DNA of 64,000 nucleotides from Linnemannia hyalina (GCA_019671135.1 JAHRHY010000008.1:1054001-1118000); one strand, 5' to 3'; shown: positions 39,804-52,900, counted from the stretch's first letter. Notes: a model not told the origin generated them from the sequence alone. Numbers and translations: made by a program.

Positions 39804-40690
39804 TTGGGATGCTTTACAGGGAATAGAAGGAGGGGTATTTGAACCAATGGGAGGAGGATGTACAGATTCGTGTCACAAAAGAGTGTTCAAAAATGGAAGT
39901 AAAAATGTATGACTCTTGGGTAGGTGTGGTGTGTTCAAAAGAAGAGTTTTTTGTAAGGTAAAAATGGGTGTTGTGTTGGCTGTGTGTTCGATATGGATAG
40001 GATGTGTTGTTCTTCAATGGTCAACAAGAGAGGAGAAGGGTGATGGTGTTGATGAAGATGAAGAAGAAGAAGGTGAGGAGGATATGGTGGGTGCTGTGAG
40101 GCGGGAAGGCTGAGCAGAGGTGATCATGGTTCGATTAGGATATTGGGGGGGGGATACAGGTTGAGGGGTGCAGGTTGGGTTTGGGCGTATTATTTTTATG
40201 CAGAGGGTGTGTTGTGGGAACACGGTGAGGGTGTTTAGTGGGAGGCCATCTTGACTACAAAGGGTATTATGTGTATATGTGAAAAGGGTTAAAAAAGGAA
40301 GAAAGAAAGAAGAAAAAAGAAGAAAAAAGAAGAAAAAAGAAGAAAAGGTGGTAGATGAAGGAAAGTAGATGAAAGAAGAATGGAAGAGACAAAGAGCGAG
40401 AGAGGGAGAGCGGGTGAGAGAAAGAGAGAGAGAGATGGAAAGAGAGAAAGAAAAAGGCTATTTGTAGTCTGTCAGGTTTGAGGGAAAGGGAGGAGGAGAA
40501 GAAGTGAAGAAGAAAAAAGAAGAAAAAAGAAGGGAGGAGAGAAAGAAAAAAAAGAAGTGGGAAAAGGGAAAAAACGGCCCGCTCTTTTTATATGACAGAA
40601 CACGGAAGGCAGCATTTGGAATTATGTACGCATTTACCTCTGCTGGGTTGACTCTTGTGACAACAGCAACAGCATCAGCATATAACAAAT

Positions 40691-40714
40691 ATTAGAATAT
40701 TAGAATATTAGAAT
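40691..40714. repeat. (ATTAGAAT)3 octamer tandem repeat
   Basis: Three perfect copies of an 8-bp AT-rich unit lie about 890 bp upstream of the kinase start codon. Confidence 0.9.
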
Positions 40715-43700
40715 AGGTTATTTCCCTTTTAATAATAATAATAAGACTGAATGGATCATGCAGACCAATCAGAGGCAGCTGCTGTTGCGTTCTTTTTTTT
40801 TATTTCTGGGGACGACGATGACGAACAGCAGCAGGCGAGAGTGAGTGAGAGAAGGAAAAACAAAGGGGCACACTCACCCACTCACTCGACACTCACACAC
40901 ACACACACACACACAACAAACGATATACCTGATTAGTCCATTCTCTCGCTCAGTCAGCAAACAACCACAACCACAACAACTTTTCCCTCCTTCAATTTCG
41001 ATGTTTGTCGCCCAACGACATCTCTCCACCTCCACCCTTCACCACCACAAAATATATTCGTCTGCTCTCACTCCCGAGGCGAGACGTGTTTACACCATTC
41101 TGCTTTCGTGTCCTCTCTAAATGGTCCTGTTTCTCTCTCCTCACCGCCGTTTTTTCGATCACACCTTTCCCACCCTCTCTTTGGCTGGTTAACGATTCAT
41201 CGCCCTTCTTTCTTCGTCTTCTTTCCAATCTGTCGGCTTCATTCCAAGGGTGGGTCTAACCTAGCCAACCCTGCCCTGCCACTTGTTTTTGCAGCCAAGT
41301 CTCAAAGGCATATGATATTTACTACGGTTCCGTCGTTTCCTTTTCCAGGACGAGCAATTGTTTTCTTTACTTCCTCAGGGTTATCGGCGGTGATGGTTGT
41401 GCAGGAGTCATAAAGTTCACTCTTTTCTTTTCGTTCCTCCGACATCCTGGAGGTTGAAATATGAACAAATTAAGGAATAAACCGCAGCCGGTCAAGTTGG
41501 AGGAGATGAGTACGTAGACGCTCGGCCTGGAGGCGAAGGTGAAGAATGAAGAAGAATGAAAAAAAAAAACGTAATTTTTTGAAGGTCAGAAGCTTCGAGA
41601 ATGACAAATCCGCTGTCGTCTTTCAACGATAAATTATGTGTGCGTGTGTGCAACCATCAAGATATGCGTAGAAAAGGATAGAACGACCTGAGAGCAGCAG
41701 CAGCATTCAGCGGTTATCCGCCCTTTTTTTTTTTACTAATCGCCTCCTGTTCGCTGGCATCATCGACAGCATCATCGCCGTCATCATCCTCCTAGATATC
41801 GAGCAAGTAAGAAGCGCGCCCCTCCTCCCCTTCTTTTTTTTTTTTTTATCTCTTGGTACTTTTCTATCCCCCATTTTCTTCTATCCCATCCTTCCTCTCA
41901 AAGAGAAGGAATAAGAATTGTTCCACCAATCCGACCCCACCCCCACACACACACTTTTTTTTGGGTTGTACTGTACGTTTATGCAATTACTCGTTTCTTA
42001 TTTCTCATCCAGATCCAGGCCAGGCCCCATGGCCTCTGTTTCAGGCAACCCCAGTTTGCATCACCCGTGTCCCCAAGCGAACGTGCCGCACAGAAATTCT
42101 GGTTTATGTTCTTTCAGACACACACTGCACAAAAAAGGAGCTCTGCGTCTGTTACCTCTTTTGGGCGGACACAGGAGCAGAAGCAGGAGCAGGATCAGAG
42201 CAAGCAAGCAAGGTGAGAAGAAGAAGAGGCGGGAGAGGCAATTGGGGTAACTGCTCTCCGCTCTGTCTGTGTGTTAGAGTGCGAGCCGTAACAGGAACAA
42301 GCAGATGCACAAAACACAAACACACACACATAACAAGGAAGAGGATTTAAATGGGGCCACAGTGACATCAATGGGCAGGACCTGGGACAAAAAGGAGGAG
42401 GAGAGGCGGGGGAAGAATAATATTATGAGTATGAGGTCGAACGACGGGAGATGGAGATGAGGATTATGTGTGAGCATGAAGAGAAGAACCTTTTCACTCT
42501 CGGTCCACATGGCTGGGAAGACAGACAAGGTAATAGAACATGAAAAGAGAGGACAAAAAAAGATTCCCGCACAACCTCACCCCATCGTTCACCCTTCATC
42601 CTTTTCACCCCACCTGCTAGCCCTGCCTCTGCTATTGTGCTTCTTTGTTTGTGTCTTTGTGTTTGTGTGTGCTGTCAACGTAGTTTTGGCTGCAGCATCC
42701 TCACCATCCGCCCAACTATCCATCCGCCCAACCATCTAACCTATCCGACTGACAAGCAAACACCTGAACAAAACAAATAAACAAAGCAGCACACACTTGA
42801 TTTTAACATGGATTATTGGGTTGGATGTTCAATGTGTTTCCGACCCTCGTCTCTCGTGCCTATTCGTACCAGTACCAGTGCTACTAGACGAGCTAGTCGA
42901 TTGGTTCTCCCTCACCCATCCAGAATCATCCCAGCAACGATGATGATGCTGATAATAGACAGGAGTGAGGGGACAGACCCTTCCTTGTTTTCTCCACTAA
43001 CGATGTCAATTGTCGTCAATGCTCAACCCTACCTTCCAACCGTTTTTCCTTTAATTGACAAGAAAATGGAAAGGGTCAAAGTTTGACACAAGTCGAGTAG
43101 CGTGGTAGGCTAGCCTGCGTTCTTTTTTCCCTTTGACTGGATGAAGATCAAGAAGAAGAATGAGGACAAGGACGAAGCTCATTATTTTTTGTTTCCCCTT
43201 AGCACGCATGAATCGCAATTCATTTAGCAGGGCACGCCACGACAACGAGCATATGTGTATACAACACTATCCAAAAGGCGCCATTTCTTGACTCGCCAGC
43301 ATAGCTTGCTGACCATGTGTTGTTCGTGGGAAACAGGGATGAGAGAGCTAGGTAAGAGGCGATCTTTGTAATGTTATCAGCGAGCAGTGTAGAGGTCAAG
43401 ACGACCCACCCTTCTCCTCCTGTATTGTTGCGCACGAAAATATAGAGAGGGGAGAGGCTAGCATGAAGAGATGCGGCAGATATACGGACAAACAAACAAA
43501 ACGTTCAGTGGGTACACGATAGAAGTGCTCTTTGGTTAAAAAAAAATCCGTAGTGAAATCATGTTCAGCTCAAGGAAGGAATTACTTTTGAACTGCAAAC
43601 TGCAACCTTGTCCTCACGACGACACGGCTCGACTCGAGAATGAGAAGCTACAAGGAAGGCGATGAGCACCCTCGTTATGCATTGCCCATGGCAGAGGGCA

Positions 43701-45903
43701 GGGACCTCTGTGTCGGGCAATGTTGAAGACGATTTTACATCTCGTCAGATACAAGGGAAGGAGAGGGCAAGTAAGAAAGCAGGCATGAACGACCAATTGA
43801 ACTACAAACAGGACATCGAACGATGTTCAGGTGGATTGGACGGGATGGATGCATGTTCATCTCCTCTCCTTCCCTCACTCACATCACACGCATGCACGCC
43901 CAATTCATCAAGAACGATACACACAACACAGAGTTGATTTTAGTCCATTTTTCGGGAATGTGGCTCACTCTTTGCCTGAATGGCACGAATTACAAGGCAA
44001 AAACTACATTGCCCAAGGTCAACTCTTGCATCAAAAAATGATCCTTCTCTGTCTCTGTCGTTTTGCATTGCTCATTCTCTCTGTTGTTTTGCATTTCTCT
44101 GAATTCTCTCTGTCGTTTCCAAGGCCCCTTTTTCTTTCTCGCTACTGCCTGCCTGTCGCTCTCTTCGTCGTTCGTCGTTCGACGTTCGTGTCACATGGAT
44201 CATTTTTATCGTAATGGCGGCCTGCCCCTCTCATTTCTCAATCGTTCTAGTGGTTTCAATCGCATCGTTTATCTTGCCTGCATTTTTTGTAACACCTGTT
44301 GCATGTTTCCCTTTTTTTTCTTCTAGGAGGTTCGGTCTTGGCGCGTGGCATCATTTTAGTGAGACGTTGCAAGATTGCAATAAACGGACGACTCCAGCAA
44401 CAAAAATATAATCCACAATAACCACTGGACCTTAGAAAACATAAAGAGCTTTCTTTGATCAGGGCACTCTCCCTCTTCTGTCTTAGGGGTTGAATGGAAG
44501 GACAGAAGACAGGGCAGGGCAGGGCCAGGAGAAGGGTGAGTGAGGAGACAGGACAGGGCAGGGCAGAGCAAGGACGAAGCAGAACAGAGCAGATCAGAAT
44601 GCACAACAACATCATCCTAACAAAGTGTAACCCCACCCTTCTCCCGTCACCCACCATAAGTCAAACATCGCATTGCATCTATTCTTACAAGCCCATTCTC
44701 TCGTGCTGACCGTCTGTCTATCTGTTTGTCTGTCCGTCTCCTACTCCGTTCTCCTTCTTTCCCCTGTCAATTTGCCCTCATCTCGCCTCTTCTATCCCCT
44801 CCCCACTCTCCCCTGTCTCCTTGTTCTCATTTTGCCTCCCTCTCTCTCTCTCTATAGCTTTCTGTCTCTCTCCTGTGTTCTCTCTTTCTTGCTCTCATCC
44901 GTCTCAGTAGTCCATCCCCCTGGCAACTTGTTCTTGCATTCTATGGTCAATTGCCGATGGCTATCTCGGTGCCGAGACCCTTTTTTCATATATGCACATT
45001 GCTCTACCGCACGAACCCTTCATTTTCTTTTCTTCTTTCACAAATCACAAAGCCCAATAAAGACACTGAAATGCCAAACAAAATAATGCGTATGATGGAT
45101 CAAGATCATGATGGAAGGTGACGAACGCCTGCTTAGCTATGCCCCGGACTATTTCCAACAGAGCCCTTTTGGCCTATCGCCCCTTTTCCTCTGTTTTTTT
45201 TATGTATCCCGGACGAAAGGAGCATTGCCTTCCTTCCCTGTTTGTATCTCTTCCACTAAAAAAAAAAAAATGTCCCGCGTGCCCGCGTGATGTTTTTTTT
45301 TTTTTGAATTATGATGACCTCTCTGTGTGGGGTCACGCTTGTTCATCCACATCCTTTTTCCCCAACATAAAAAGGACAGAAAACACAAACAAACAATAAA
45401 ACAATAACCTTACTTAGTCTTGTATCCCTGCATGAATAAAGGGCTAACCAGTGAAAGAGAGGAAAGACAAACGGACGAGTCGTCTCTGCTGGGCTTTTCT
45501 CAAGAAAACAAAACAGTCGAACACAAAAAAGTCAGTAGGTACAAAGATTGTGGAGTACAGTTGAAGAGATATCAAAGATTATCTATTTTGACGCGCCTAA
45601 AGGGAAAATAAAAACGTAGAAAGGTCTGAGGTGGAACAGGCGGGACCAGCATTGAGGGGAGGGGTTGGTTGCACAAAGGGAATACTGTAGTTGTGGGTAA
45701 CAAGTGCCGTAACCCCAGAATTGTAGAGCTTGTTGACAACTGTGTTATTTACTGACCAAAACATATCGAAACAAAAATCATCTAGAAAGTTCGTCAATGG
45801 TCATAAGCGAATGACCTACTGTACGATTCTTTATTATTATTAATAATGCCCCGAGACTTCTAGAAAGAATGTGATGGCCAGAGTCAGTCGAGAAGGGCAA
45901 AGT

Positions 45904-45969
45904 CGACTCTACCTAATCTTAATATCATACACAAACCGACTCTACCTAGTCTTAATATCATACACAAAC
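45904..45969. repeat. 33-bp tandem duplication
   Basis: Two adjacent 33-bp copies, starting CGACTCTACCTA and ending ATACACAAAC, differ at one base (A/G at the 13th position). A partial third copy (CGAC) follows. They lie about 350 bp upstream of the CBP80 start. The sequence is not low-complexity, so slippage of a simple repeat is not the explanation. Confidence 0.95.
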
Positions 45970-46316
45970 CGACAAGCTTACTTCAGTGGTCGTTAAGCGT
46001 CATGGGTATCCTGGCAGCCGCATACTCGTATTCGCCAAGCCGTCCAAAAACAGCACTGGAGTATGCTTAACCCCGTCGATACCCGCAATGAAAGCAAGCT
46101 CTTCAGACTCGGATGCTTTTGGCGATGTCTACGATTCTACGATTTTTCGGATTGACTCTCTGGCGCGAGTCAATTATTCGTGACTGCGAATCGTGCATGA
46201 CGTTGAAGTAAACAAGTGTCTGTGGTCTATGAACACACATAGTCCAGCATTCTTTTCCTTCTCTCTCTCTCTTTTTTTTTTTTTGTTGCTCTTCAGACGA
46301 CACACTTTGGCATCAC

Positions 46317-46525
46317 ATGGATTACAGACGCAACAACCAAGGAGGCGGTGGAGGACCCGAGAGGAGAGGAGGTTATGGTAAAGAAACCTTACAGACAACG
46401 GAAACAGGATGGGAATGGCGCGCGTTGCATTTATACCCTCCTTTCGCGTGTGTGTTCGTTCACCCAGAACCTGATGTCTAACCTTTGCGCCATCATTCTT
46501 CTGTTGATGCTTCGTTTAATTGCTA

Positions 46526-46557
<32 letters not shown>

Positions 46558-49500
46558 GCGCCAGTATGAACGCAACGACCGCTACGAAAAAGGTAAAATA
46601 TTCAAAGCCACGTCCGAGGTATCGACTAGCAACGCCTTCACGAGTCAGCCAGAGGACTAACAACTAGCTACTCTTTGCAACAAATAGGCGGACGAGGCGG
46701 ACACAACAGACGCCCTTATGACAGGCCACGACATGACCAGCGCGACAGAGAGCAGGAGCGTGTTCAGGATGAGCTTGGAGATATCGAGAAGCGTCTTGGA
46801 GGACTCATCATTCGCGTTGGAGACAAGGTACGGAGCCTTCTTTCGTTGACTGGATCAATAATCGTGTTAGAGGATAACAGCCGAGCGATTAGATATGGAG
46901 TACTCATGCGTTTATGACTGATCGTTTTGTTTTTAGATTACGCCTACTTTGGAGACGAACTTGAACACTCTCGCAGGAATTCTGGACAACGACTATGCCA
47001 AACACTCTGCAACAATTCTCAAGTCCTTGAAGGCCTGGTAAATTCAGCGCTGACTGGACAATACGTTTACAAACGCATGTTACTATGTCATGGAAAGTTC
47101 ATGCAATGCAATTCTAACGATAGCCACACCCTTGTTTGCGCACATGAAACAGCATTTTGGAGCTCCCTATGAAGTCGGCCATCTATGGAACATTGACAGG
47201 ACTCTTGAACGCAAAGAACGCAGAGACAGGAGGAACGATTGTCAAGATGGCTTCGGACTTGCTGCAAGAGAGTTTGGCTAAATACCAGTGGAGAAACGCC
47301 AAGTTGCTGTTGAGGTTCTTTGGCGAGCTCGTCAACTCGAACGTCATCTTGCCCACCACTCTTCTTCAGGTCATGGAGCAGCTCTTGGTTGTCTTGGAGG
47401 AGCCCACCGTTCTGAGGGTAAGAATGGCGTTTTATGACAGGCTGAAGTATTTTCTTGCTCTCAAACGAGTTATTGACCATATCGCCACGATATTATGTCT
47501 GCGACACATTAGGCTCGTGCAGATACCGCTGTTTTCTGTGTCCTCGCTACTCTGCCATGGTGCGCCGCTGATATTCACGACCGCAACCCCCACGACTTTG
47601 AAAAGATTTTGGGAAGGATCGAAGACTACATGACAGCCAGAGAGGATGGAGAAGGCGTCGAGGGATTCGAAATCACCAAGGTCTTCAAGGATTCTCAGTG
47701 CCCCTACGTCCAGGAGGAGGTATGCTCACAGGCGTATTTAGATCTTTGCCTCACTTGTAATAATAGGTTGTACAATGGATGCTAACTGTAACTATTCACC
47801 TTTACCAACCTCATAGTCCTTGACTTTGTTGTGGAAACAGATTCAGAACTTGCAAAAGGATGACTGGGATGTGTCGATCTTGATTAGACCTTCGCAGACG
47901 TTCGATGCTGTCTTGGGAATGTCCTCTCAACACGAACTGCCAACTTTCACCTTTCCCCCACATGTCGACAACAGCTCATACTACCTCCCTCCACCCCTTC
48001 TCAGGATCTTCATGGACACAGAGGGAGAGCAGACAAGCCAACTTCCCGACCCTTACTCTATCTCACACTTTATCGTCCACGACAACTTGAGCGACGTCCT
48101 CTGCCTTTTCGAGATTAACCGCAAGGAGTGCGCAAAATACTTGTTCATGGTCCAGTACTCCTACGCCATCGGCACATTCGCAGACTTAAGCGCACCAGCA
48201 CCAGCACCAGCGACAGCAGAAGGAGCGGAGTCAACAGACATGGAGACCGATAGCCCACCTGCTGGTTGGTCGGTTGATCAGCTGTTGGCCGAGGTGGTAT
48301 TCACGGAATTGTTCAGACTTCCCAAGCCCGAATTCAAGACGGTCTACTACTCATCCCTCTTGGTCGAGATCTGCAAATCCTTCCCCGACAGCTTCCCCAC
48401 AGCATTGGCCAAGGCGATCTCAAAGTTGTACGAGCGTCTCCCTTCCATGGATATCGAGTGCGCACACCGTTTCTGGACCTGGCTGAGCCACCATCTGAGC
48501 AACTTTGGCTACCTCTGGAACTGGGCCGATTGGTCCGCTGCACTGGAGTTGCCCGACAACCACTCTCAGTGTGTGTTCATTCGCGAGACTTTGGAGAAGG
48601 CCATGCGTCTGTCTTACTTTGAGCGTATCAAGGAGGCCTTGCCCGAAGAGTTCCAAAAGTTCATTCCATCAGAGGCGCCCGGTCCTTCCTGGAAGTTTGA
48701 ATCACCAGGTATGTAATTTTTCCAAGACTATGACACGGCATCTTGCTGTGTTTTATTTCTGCTGCAGCCTATCACTTATTAACGTGATATATTCCATTCT
48801 ATTAGATCACCCATATCACGCTATGGCTTCGGCTGTTCTGAACTCGTTGAGGGCCAAGAACTCGATTGAGCAGATTGAGCAGACACTGGAGAGTATGAAG
48901 AACGCACCAAGACTGGAGTCATTGACAGCTAACGAGCGCGAGGATTTCATTCGGGAACTGTTCACCGAGTGTGTGTTGATGTTGGGATCCAAGTCGTTCT
49001 CTCACGTGTTGAACGTGATTGAGCGTTACTTGACGATCCTGCAGCGGATGAACAGCACACCCGAAGCGCGTCTGCACACGGTCAAGATTGTGGCACAGTT
49101 CTGGAAGAACAACACACAGTTTATGGGCATTTTGCTGGATAAGATGCTGAACTACCGTGTGGTGGATGCGATTGCGATTGTCAAATGGGTCTTTGAGCCC
49201 GAGGTCTGGCAGAACGAGTGGCACCGCAGCTTCCCCTGGGATATCCTCAAGAACACCCTCAACAAAGTCATCTCCAGAGTTGGGCAGGTCAAGGATAAGC
49301 TTAGCGAAGTCGTCAAGGAGTTCAATGGTAAGCCATATGTTTCTATGGATGAGGATGGTTAAAAAAAAATTGTATTCATGGTGACTCAATCTTAAATAAT
49401 CATATATGTTTTGATCATTTTGTAACAATAGCTACACCACCAACACAGACAAAGGAGGTTGTGGAGGGAGTAGAGAACACATTGTCGATTGTGAACCGCG

Positions 49501-49802
49501 AGCAAAAGGAGGTCTTCTTGATCATGTACCAAAAGTTTGTCCAGGTCTTGCAGTCTCAATTGCGGGAAATCGAGGCCTCAGGGGAGGATGTGGATAACTC
49601 TCGTTGGTGGCAGATTGGATTGGGCTGGTTCTTGGAGTTGGGCCGTCGTTACTCCAAGGAGGTGACGACGTTCTCGACGACGCTCGAGGCGATTGTCTTT
49701 TCGTCCGATAGCGAGACAGGTGAAGCGATCGATGCCCGGATCACAAATATCTTTCAGGAGATCTGTCGTATGGAGATTGGGCGTTCTGTTGACATGAACT
49801 AG
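46317..49802 (+). CDS. NCBP1: Nuclear cap-binding protein subunit 1 (CBP80)
   Basis: The reading is join(46317-46377, 46527-46592, 46688-46827, 46937-47037, 47153-47417, 47513-47719, 47817-48708, 48806-49327, 49432-49802), all in phase, 874 aa. CBP80 holds CBP20 on the m7G cap of nuclear mRNA and supports splicing, export and the first round of translation. The MIF4G-type N-terminal domain is clear: EKRLGGLIIRVGDK, LNTLAGILDNDY, AIYGTLTGLLNAKN, WRNAKLLLRFFGELVNSNVI, VLATLPWCAADIHD. The central part has SLTLLWKQIQNLQKDDWDVS, LPTFTFPPH and ISHFIVHDNLSDVL, all close to the NCBP1 pattern. Residues 1-55 are unusual: a Gly/Arg/Tyr-rich segment with eleven glycines from a GGC/GGT repeat replaces the usual short basic tail. 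The upstream leader has a CT/T-rich tract and short upstream ATGs (for example 46197). AATAAA lies at 49902-49907. Confidence 0.95.
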
Positions 49803-49995
49803 AGAGGTGGGAGGGAGGAGTTGAGATTGAATGGAGGGAAAGGAGGACTTTACTTCTTTGTTACTTTTACGCCAGGCAACGATAACATACGTGCCACATA
49901 AAATAAATTGAAATCATCGCCGTTCTTGTGTACTGGATGTATTAATGTTGAAAGTAACATAAAAAAAATTGAGAGGATAAATGTTTTTATTCTCG
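49803..49995. terminator. Convergent 3' ends of CBP80 and NAA25
   Basis: Only 193 bp separate the two stop codons. AATAAA at 49902-49907 serves CBP80. TTTATT at 49986-49991 is AATAAA for NAA25, just 5 bp after its stop. The 3' UTRs are therefore short or overlapping. Confidence 0.6.
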
Positions 49996-52900
49996 TTAGA
50001 CGACTCTTGCAATAGCTTCCTGCTGCAGGTTCACCAAGCTGTTCATCCAGCTGGCGCCGATCTTGAGCGTCTTTTCCTCGATCAACTTTTGGTGGTTCTA
50101 ATCATCATATCATCAAAAGCATGAATAAAAAGTGGATAAGCGCGAGTTAGAAAAAGAAGCAGGACGAAAAAAATGAAAGAAAAAAAAGACTCGCACGTTG
50201 ATGTCTCCCGGCAAGAACAAACAAAAAAAAAAGACAAACTTACAGGAGAGCGGACAAAGTCAAAGGCAGACCCATCACAGATCTCATAAAGCAAACCGGA
50301 CTTGATACGGTCCGGCTTGACAACATTCCTCAACGCCATAACATCAGTCTGAACAGCCTGCAAAGCCTGACGGCATTGGGCCATGAACTCCTGAATAACT
50401 GCATTGGCAGCCTTGAACGTCGCCTTCTTGTTGGCCTTTGTCGCGATCAGGTTCAAAAGACACTGGTTGGCCACGTTGAGGTAGGCGACGGTCTCGACAG
50501 TGGTCGTGAGGCTGTGGAAGGTCTGCCAGGGGATGACTCCCGTGGATTTGATGGCGCCGTCGCGTTTGAGGAGAGTTGCGGCGGAGGTGAGGAAGTCCTT
50601 GATGGCGGCGGCGGTCTTGGAGGGTTCTTCCTTGCTGGAGCTGTTGCTGTTCTGGGCAACGATTGCGGTGTAGAGGGTTTGGAAGGCCTTTGTGACGGGG
50701 ACTAGGATCTTGGCCAGCCTGATCTCTTCGGTAGTCAGCTCGTTGGTAGAGGCTCCCTCTGGTGATGATGAAGCGGAGGTGGAGAGGGCAGTGAGAGTGG
50801 AGAGGAGCTTCTCGTACTCGTCGTCGATGGGTTTGAGGTGAGCCATGTGCTTGAGGATACGGGGGATGACAGTGAACAGGGTCATCCAGACGCGATCAGG
50901 CTGGGGGGCTGCGCGGGTCAAGAACTCGACCGAGGCTGAGGACTGGGGGTTCCAGTTCAGCATAACACTCGTGTCGCGATTATCTACTCTCGCCTTGTTG
51001 AATTGGTCTATTCATACAGTACGAGAAGAAGAAGAAAAAAAGAGAGCGTGTTAGGTGTAATTCACAACCATAGATCGCAGATGCAACCGGAAGAAAAAAA
51101 AAGAAGTTCATATTTTTTACCATCATATTTCAGGTTGCCGAGCTCGAGCTCTTGCAGCCAGGTGATGGCACGGCTGACAGAATCCTCCTTTAAGAACTCG
51201 AGACGGATCATCTCACGGTCGGCAATCATCTTTTGCAGAGAGTTTTCAAGTCGTGACTGGAATTCGATAAACTCTTGCATCTTGGAGAAGGTTGAGTACT
51301 TGTAAGCCTGGAGGATCATCTCTGGGGTCTAAAAGTCAGCACAAAACACAGGTGACAAAGGTTAGTAACTTATTCCTCCATTCAAGAAAAGTACGGCAAA
51401 TAAACGCATGATCTACTCAAGTTACCTCAGACTCGTTGCTATGGTAGATCTCATGAGCACCATAGAGCTGAGTCAAAGCCTCGTTGAACAATCCAAATGT
51501 CGTGGCACGATCAGTAATGAAGTGCGACATGGTATCATGCTGCACGTTCTTGATCGCCATAGTGTTATAAATGCCAATGGCGCAGTTGTAAGCACCTATA
51601 AGACACAGCAGGAGAAATGTATGAGATAATGTTTGCTCGCAGAAAATAACAGTATCATGAATCTCAAGCAGGTGTCAAATTGAATGGGAGCAAGAAAAGC
51701 ATACCCAAAAGCTCATAGACACGAATCAAAACGAGCTTCATCTGGTAGTTGTGCTTGCTTGCGCTTAAAGCATGCTCCAGCATGAAGGTGGCATTCAGAA
51801 GTGGGAAGTACGATTCTAAGAAAGCAGCAAGATCAACATATGAGTCAATTAAATGGGCGCACAGACACTCCAAAAAGCAAATATTCGAATGCTGTTTTCC
51901 AGAGTTTCTTACTTGTCTCCTTGTGCAAGTCGATGAGAAGATGTGCAGCCATGATGACATAGTCGTCACCGTACTGGCGCTCAGTCTCTTCCAAGTCCTT
52001 GCCTGCAACAGAATCAAAACAAAGAGAGTGTTAGCCAGGCCAAGCTGGGACATCCTTTAGTCGACAAGATCAAAATCAACCCGACGAACGGCGATTCACA
52101 TACCAAGGGGCAAAGCCTCTTCATAAAGCTTCCAAAATCTGTTGACGAGGGCATTGGTTTCGGTCGATTTGAGCTGCGAAAAGTTGCCAATGAAGCGCTC
52201 GAATCGGACAAGGTTGATCTGCATGCTGATCTCTTTGACGGTGTCCGATTTGTCGCCATAGGTGTCCCTCAGTCTCTTGCAGAACTCCTTTGCGTCCTCC
52301 TTGTCCAGCTTGGAAATATAGTTTGAAAGATCCTCGAAGCAGCAAGTCTTGGAGCCAAACCTGTCAAAGTAGGCTACAAGGAGCTCAAGTACTGTCGTCT
52401 TGTTATCGCCTATGTGACAAAATGTAGAGAGTTAGAAGGGATTATGCCAACGACTTGTGGACTTCAGCTCGCAAGTATGAAAGCAAAAGCACGTACCGAT
52501 CTTCTCCTGCACGCGGTGCTCAAGTTCGATCTGGGCAAGGAAGGGACCACGCTTAGGGTTCTTGGTCTCGTTCTTGACTTGCTCGGCCGCGAAAGCACGT
52601 GCCTCCTTCAAGTTCTCTGAATCCTTGAGATCGGCATCCTGTACAGGGAGGAAAATCGTCTCAAAGTACTGCAAAATTGTTCTCCAGTCGTCCGAGCTAA
52701 AGTTCAAAAGGGATTTGGTAAGTTAGCGTGAGGTCTTGTGCTGACGTTGCATGTTGCGTGTTCCAGTGCCATATTGGTCTCCGACAGAGAAACGCATCGG
52801 GGCACGTACTTTTCCTTGAGGATAAGAGCGGTAGCATCCCTGGCGTCCTTCCAGCGTCCGGTCTTGATGAGGAGCTCAATGCGCAAATGACGGAGCTCGA

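Larger units (their letters stand above)
39804..46316. other. 6.5-kb stretch without a supportable gene
   Basis: This is by far the longest non-coding stretch here. Its left end must hold the kinase promoter and leader. GA-rich blocks (about 40290-40570) read as CT-rich on the kinase strand, a typical leader composition. An (ATTAGAAT)3 repeat (40691-40714) and (CA)11 (40894-40915) follow. The middle (41000-45400) mixes CT-rich and ACAC-rich pieces, poly-T runs and short ORFs without recognisable domains. A 33-bp tandem duplication lies at 45904-45969. The last 300 bp lead into CBP80. Possible contents are long leaders, non-coding RNA or a gene of tiny exons that I cannot assemble. Confidence 0.6.

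Noticed and set aside
39018..39842. Open frame of 274 codons antisense to the kinase
   Set aside because: Gly/Val-rich composition is produced by the C-ending codons of the kinase on the other strand. It has no domain.
41001..41120. 39-codon ORF starting MFVAQRHLSTSTLHHHK, resembling a mitochondrial presequence
   Set aside because: It stops at once, has no downstream exon that I can join and lies in CT/CA-rich sequence.
41461..41511. Possible first exon MNKLRNKPQPVKLEEM followed by a GTACGT donor
   Set aside because: No acceptor with coding sequence in phase is recognisable in the next 5 kb.
45597..45797. 66-codon minus-strand ORF with a protein-like look
   Set aside because: It has no ATG, a stop lies just upstream in frame and I see no family signature. 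A splice link could not be shown.
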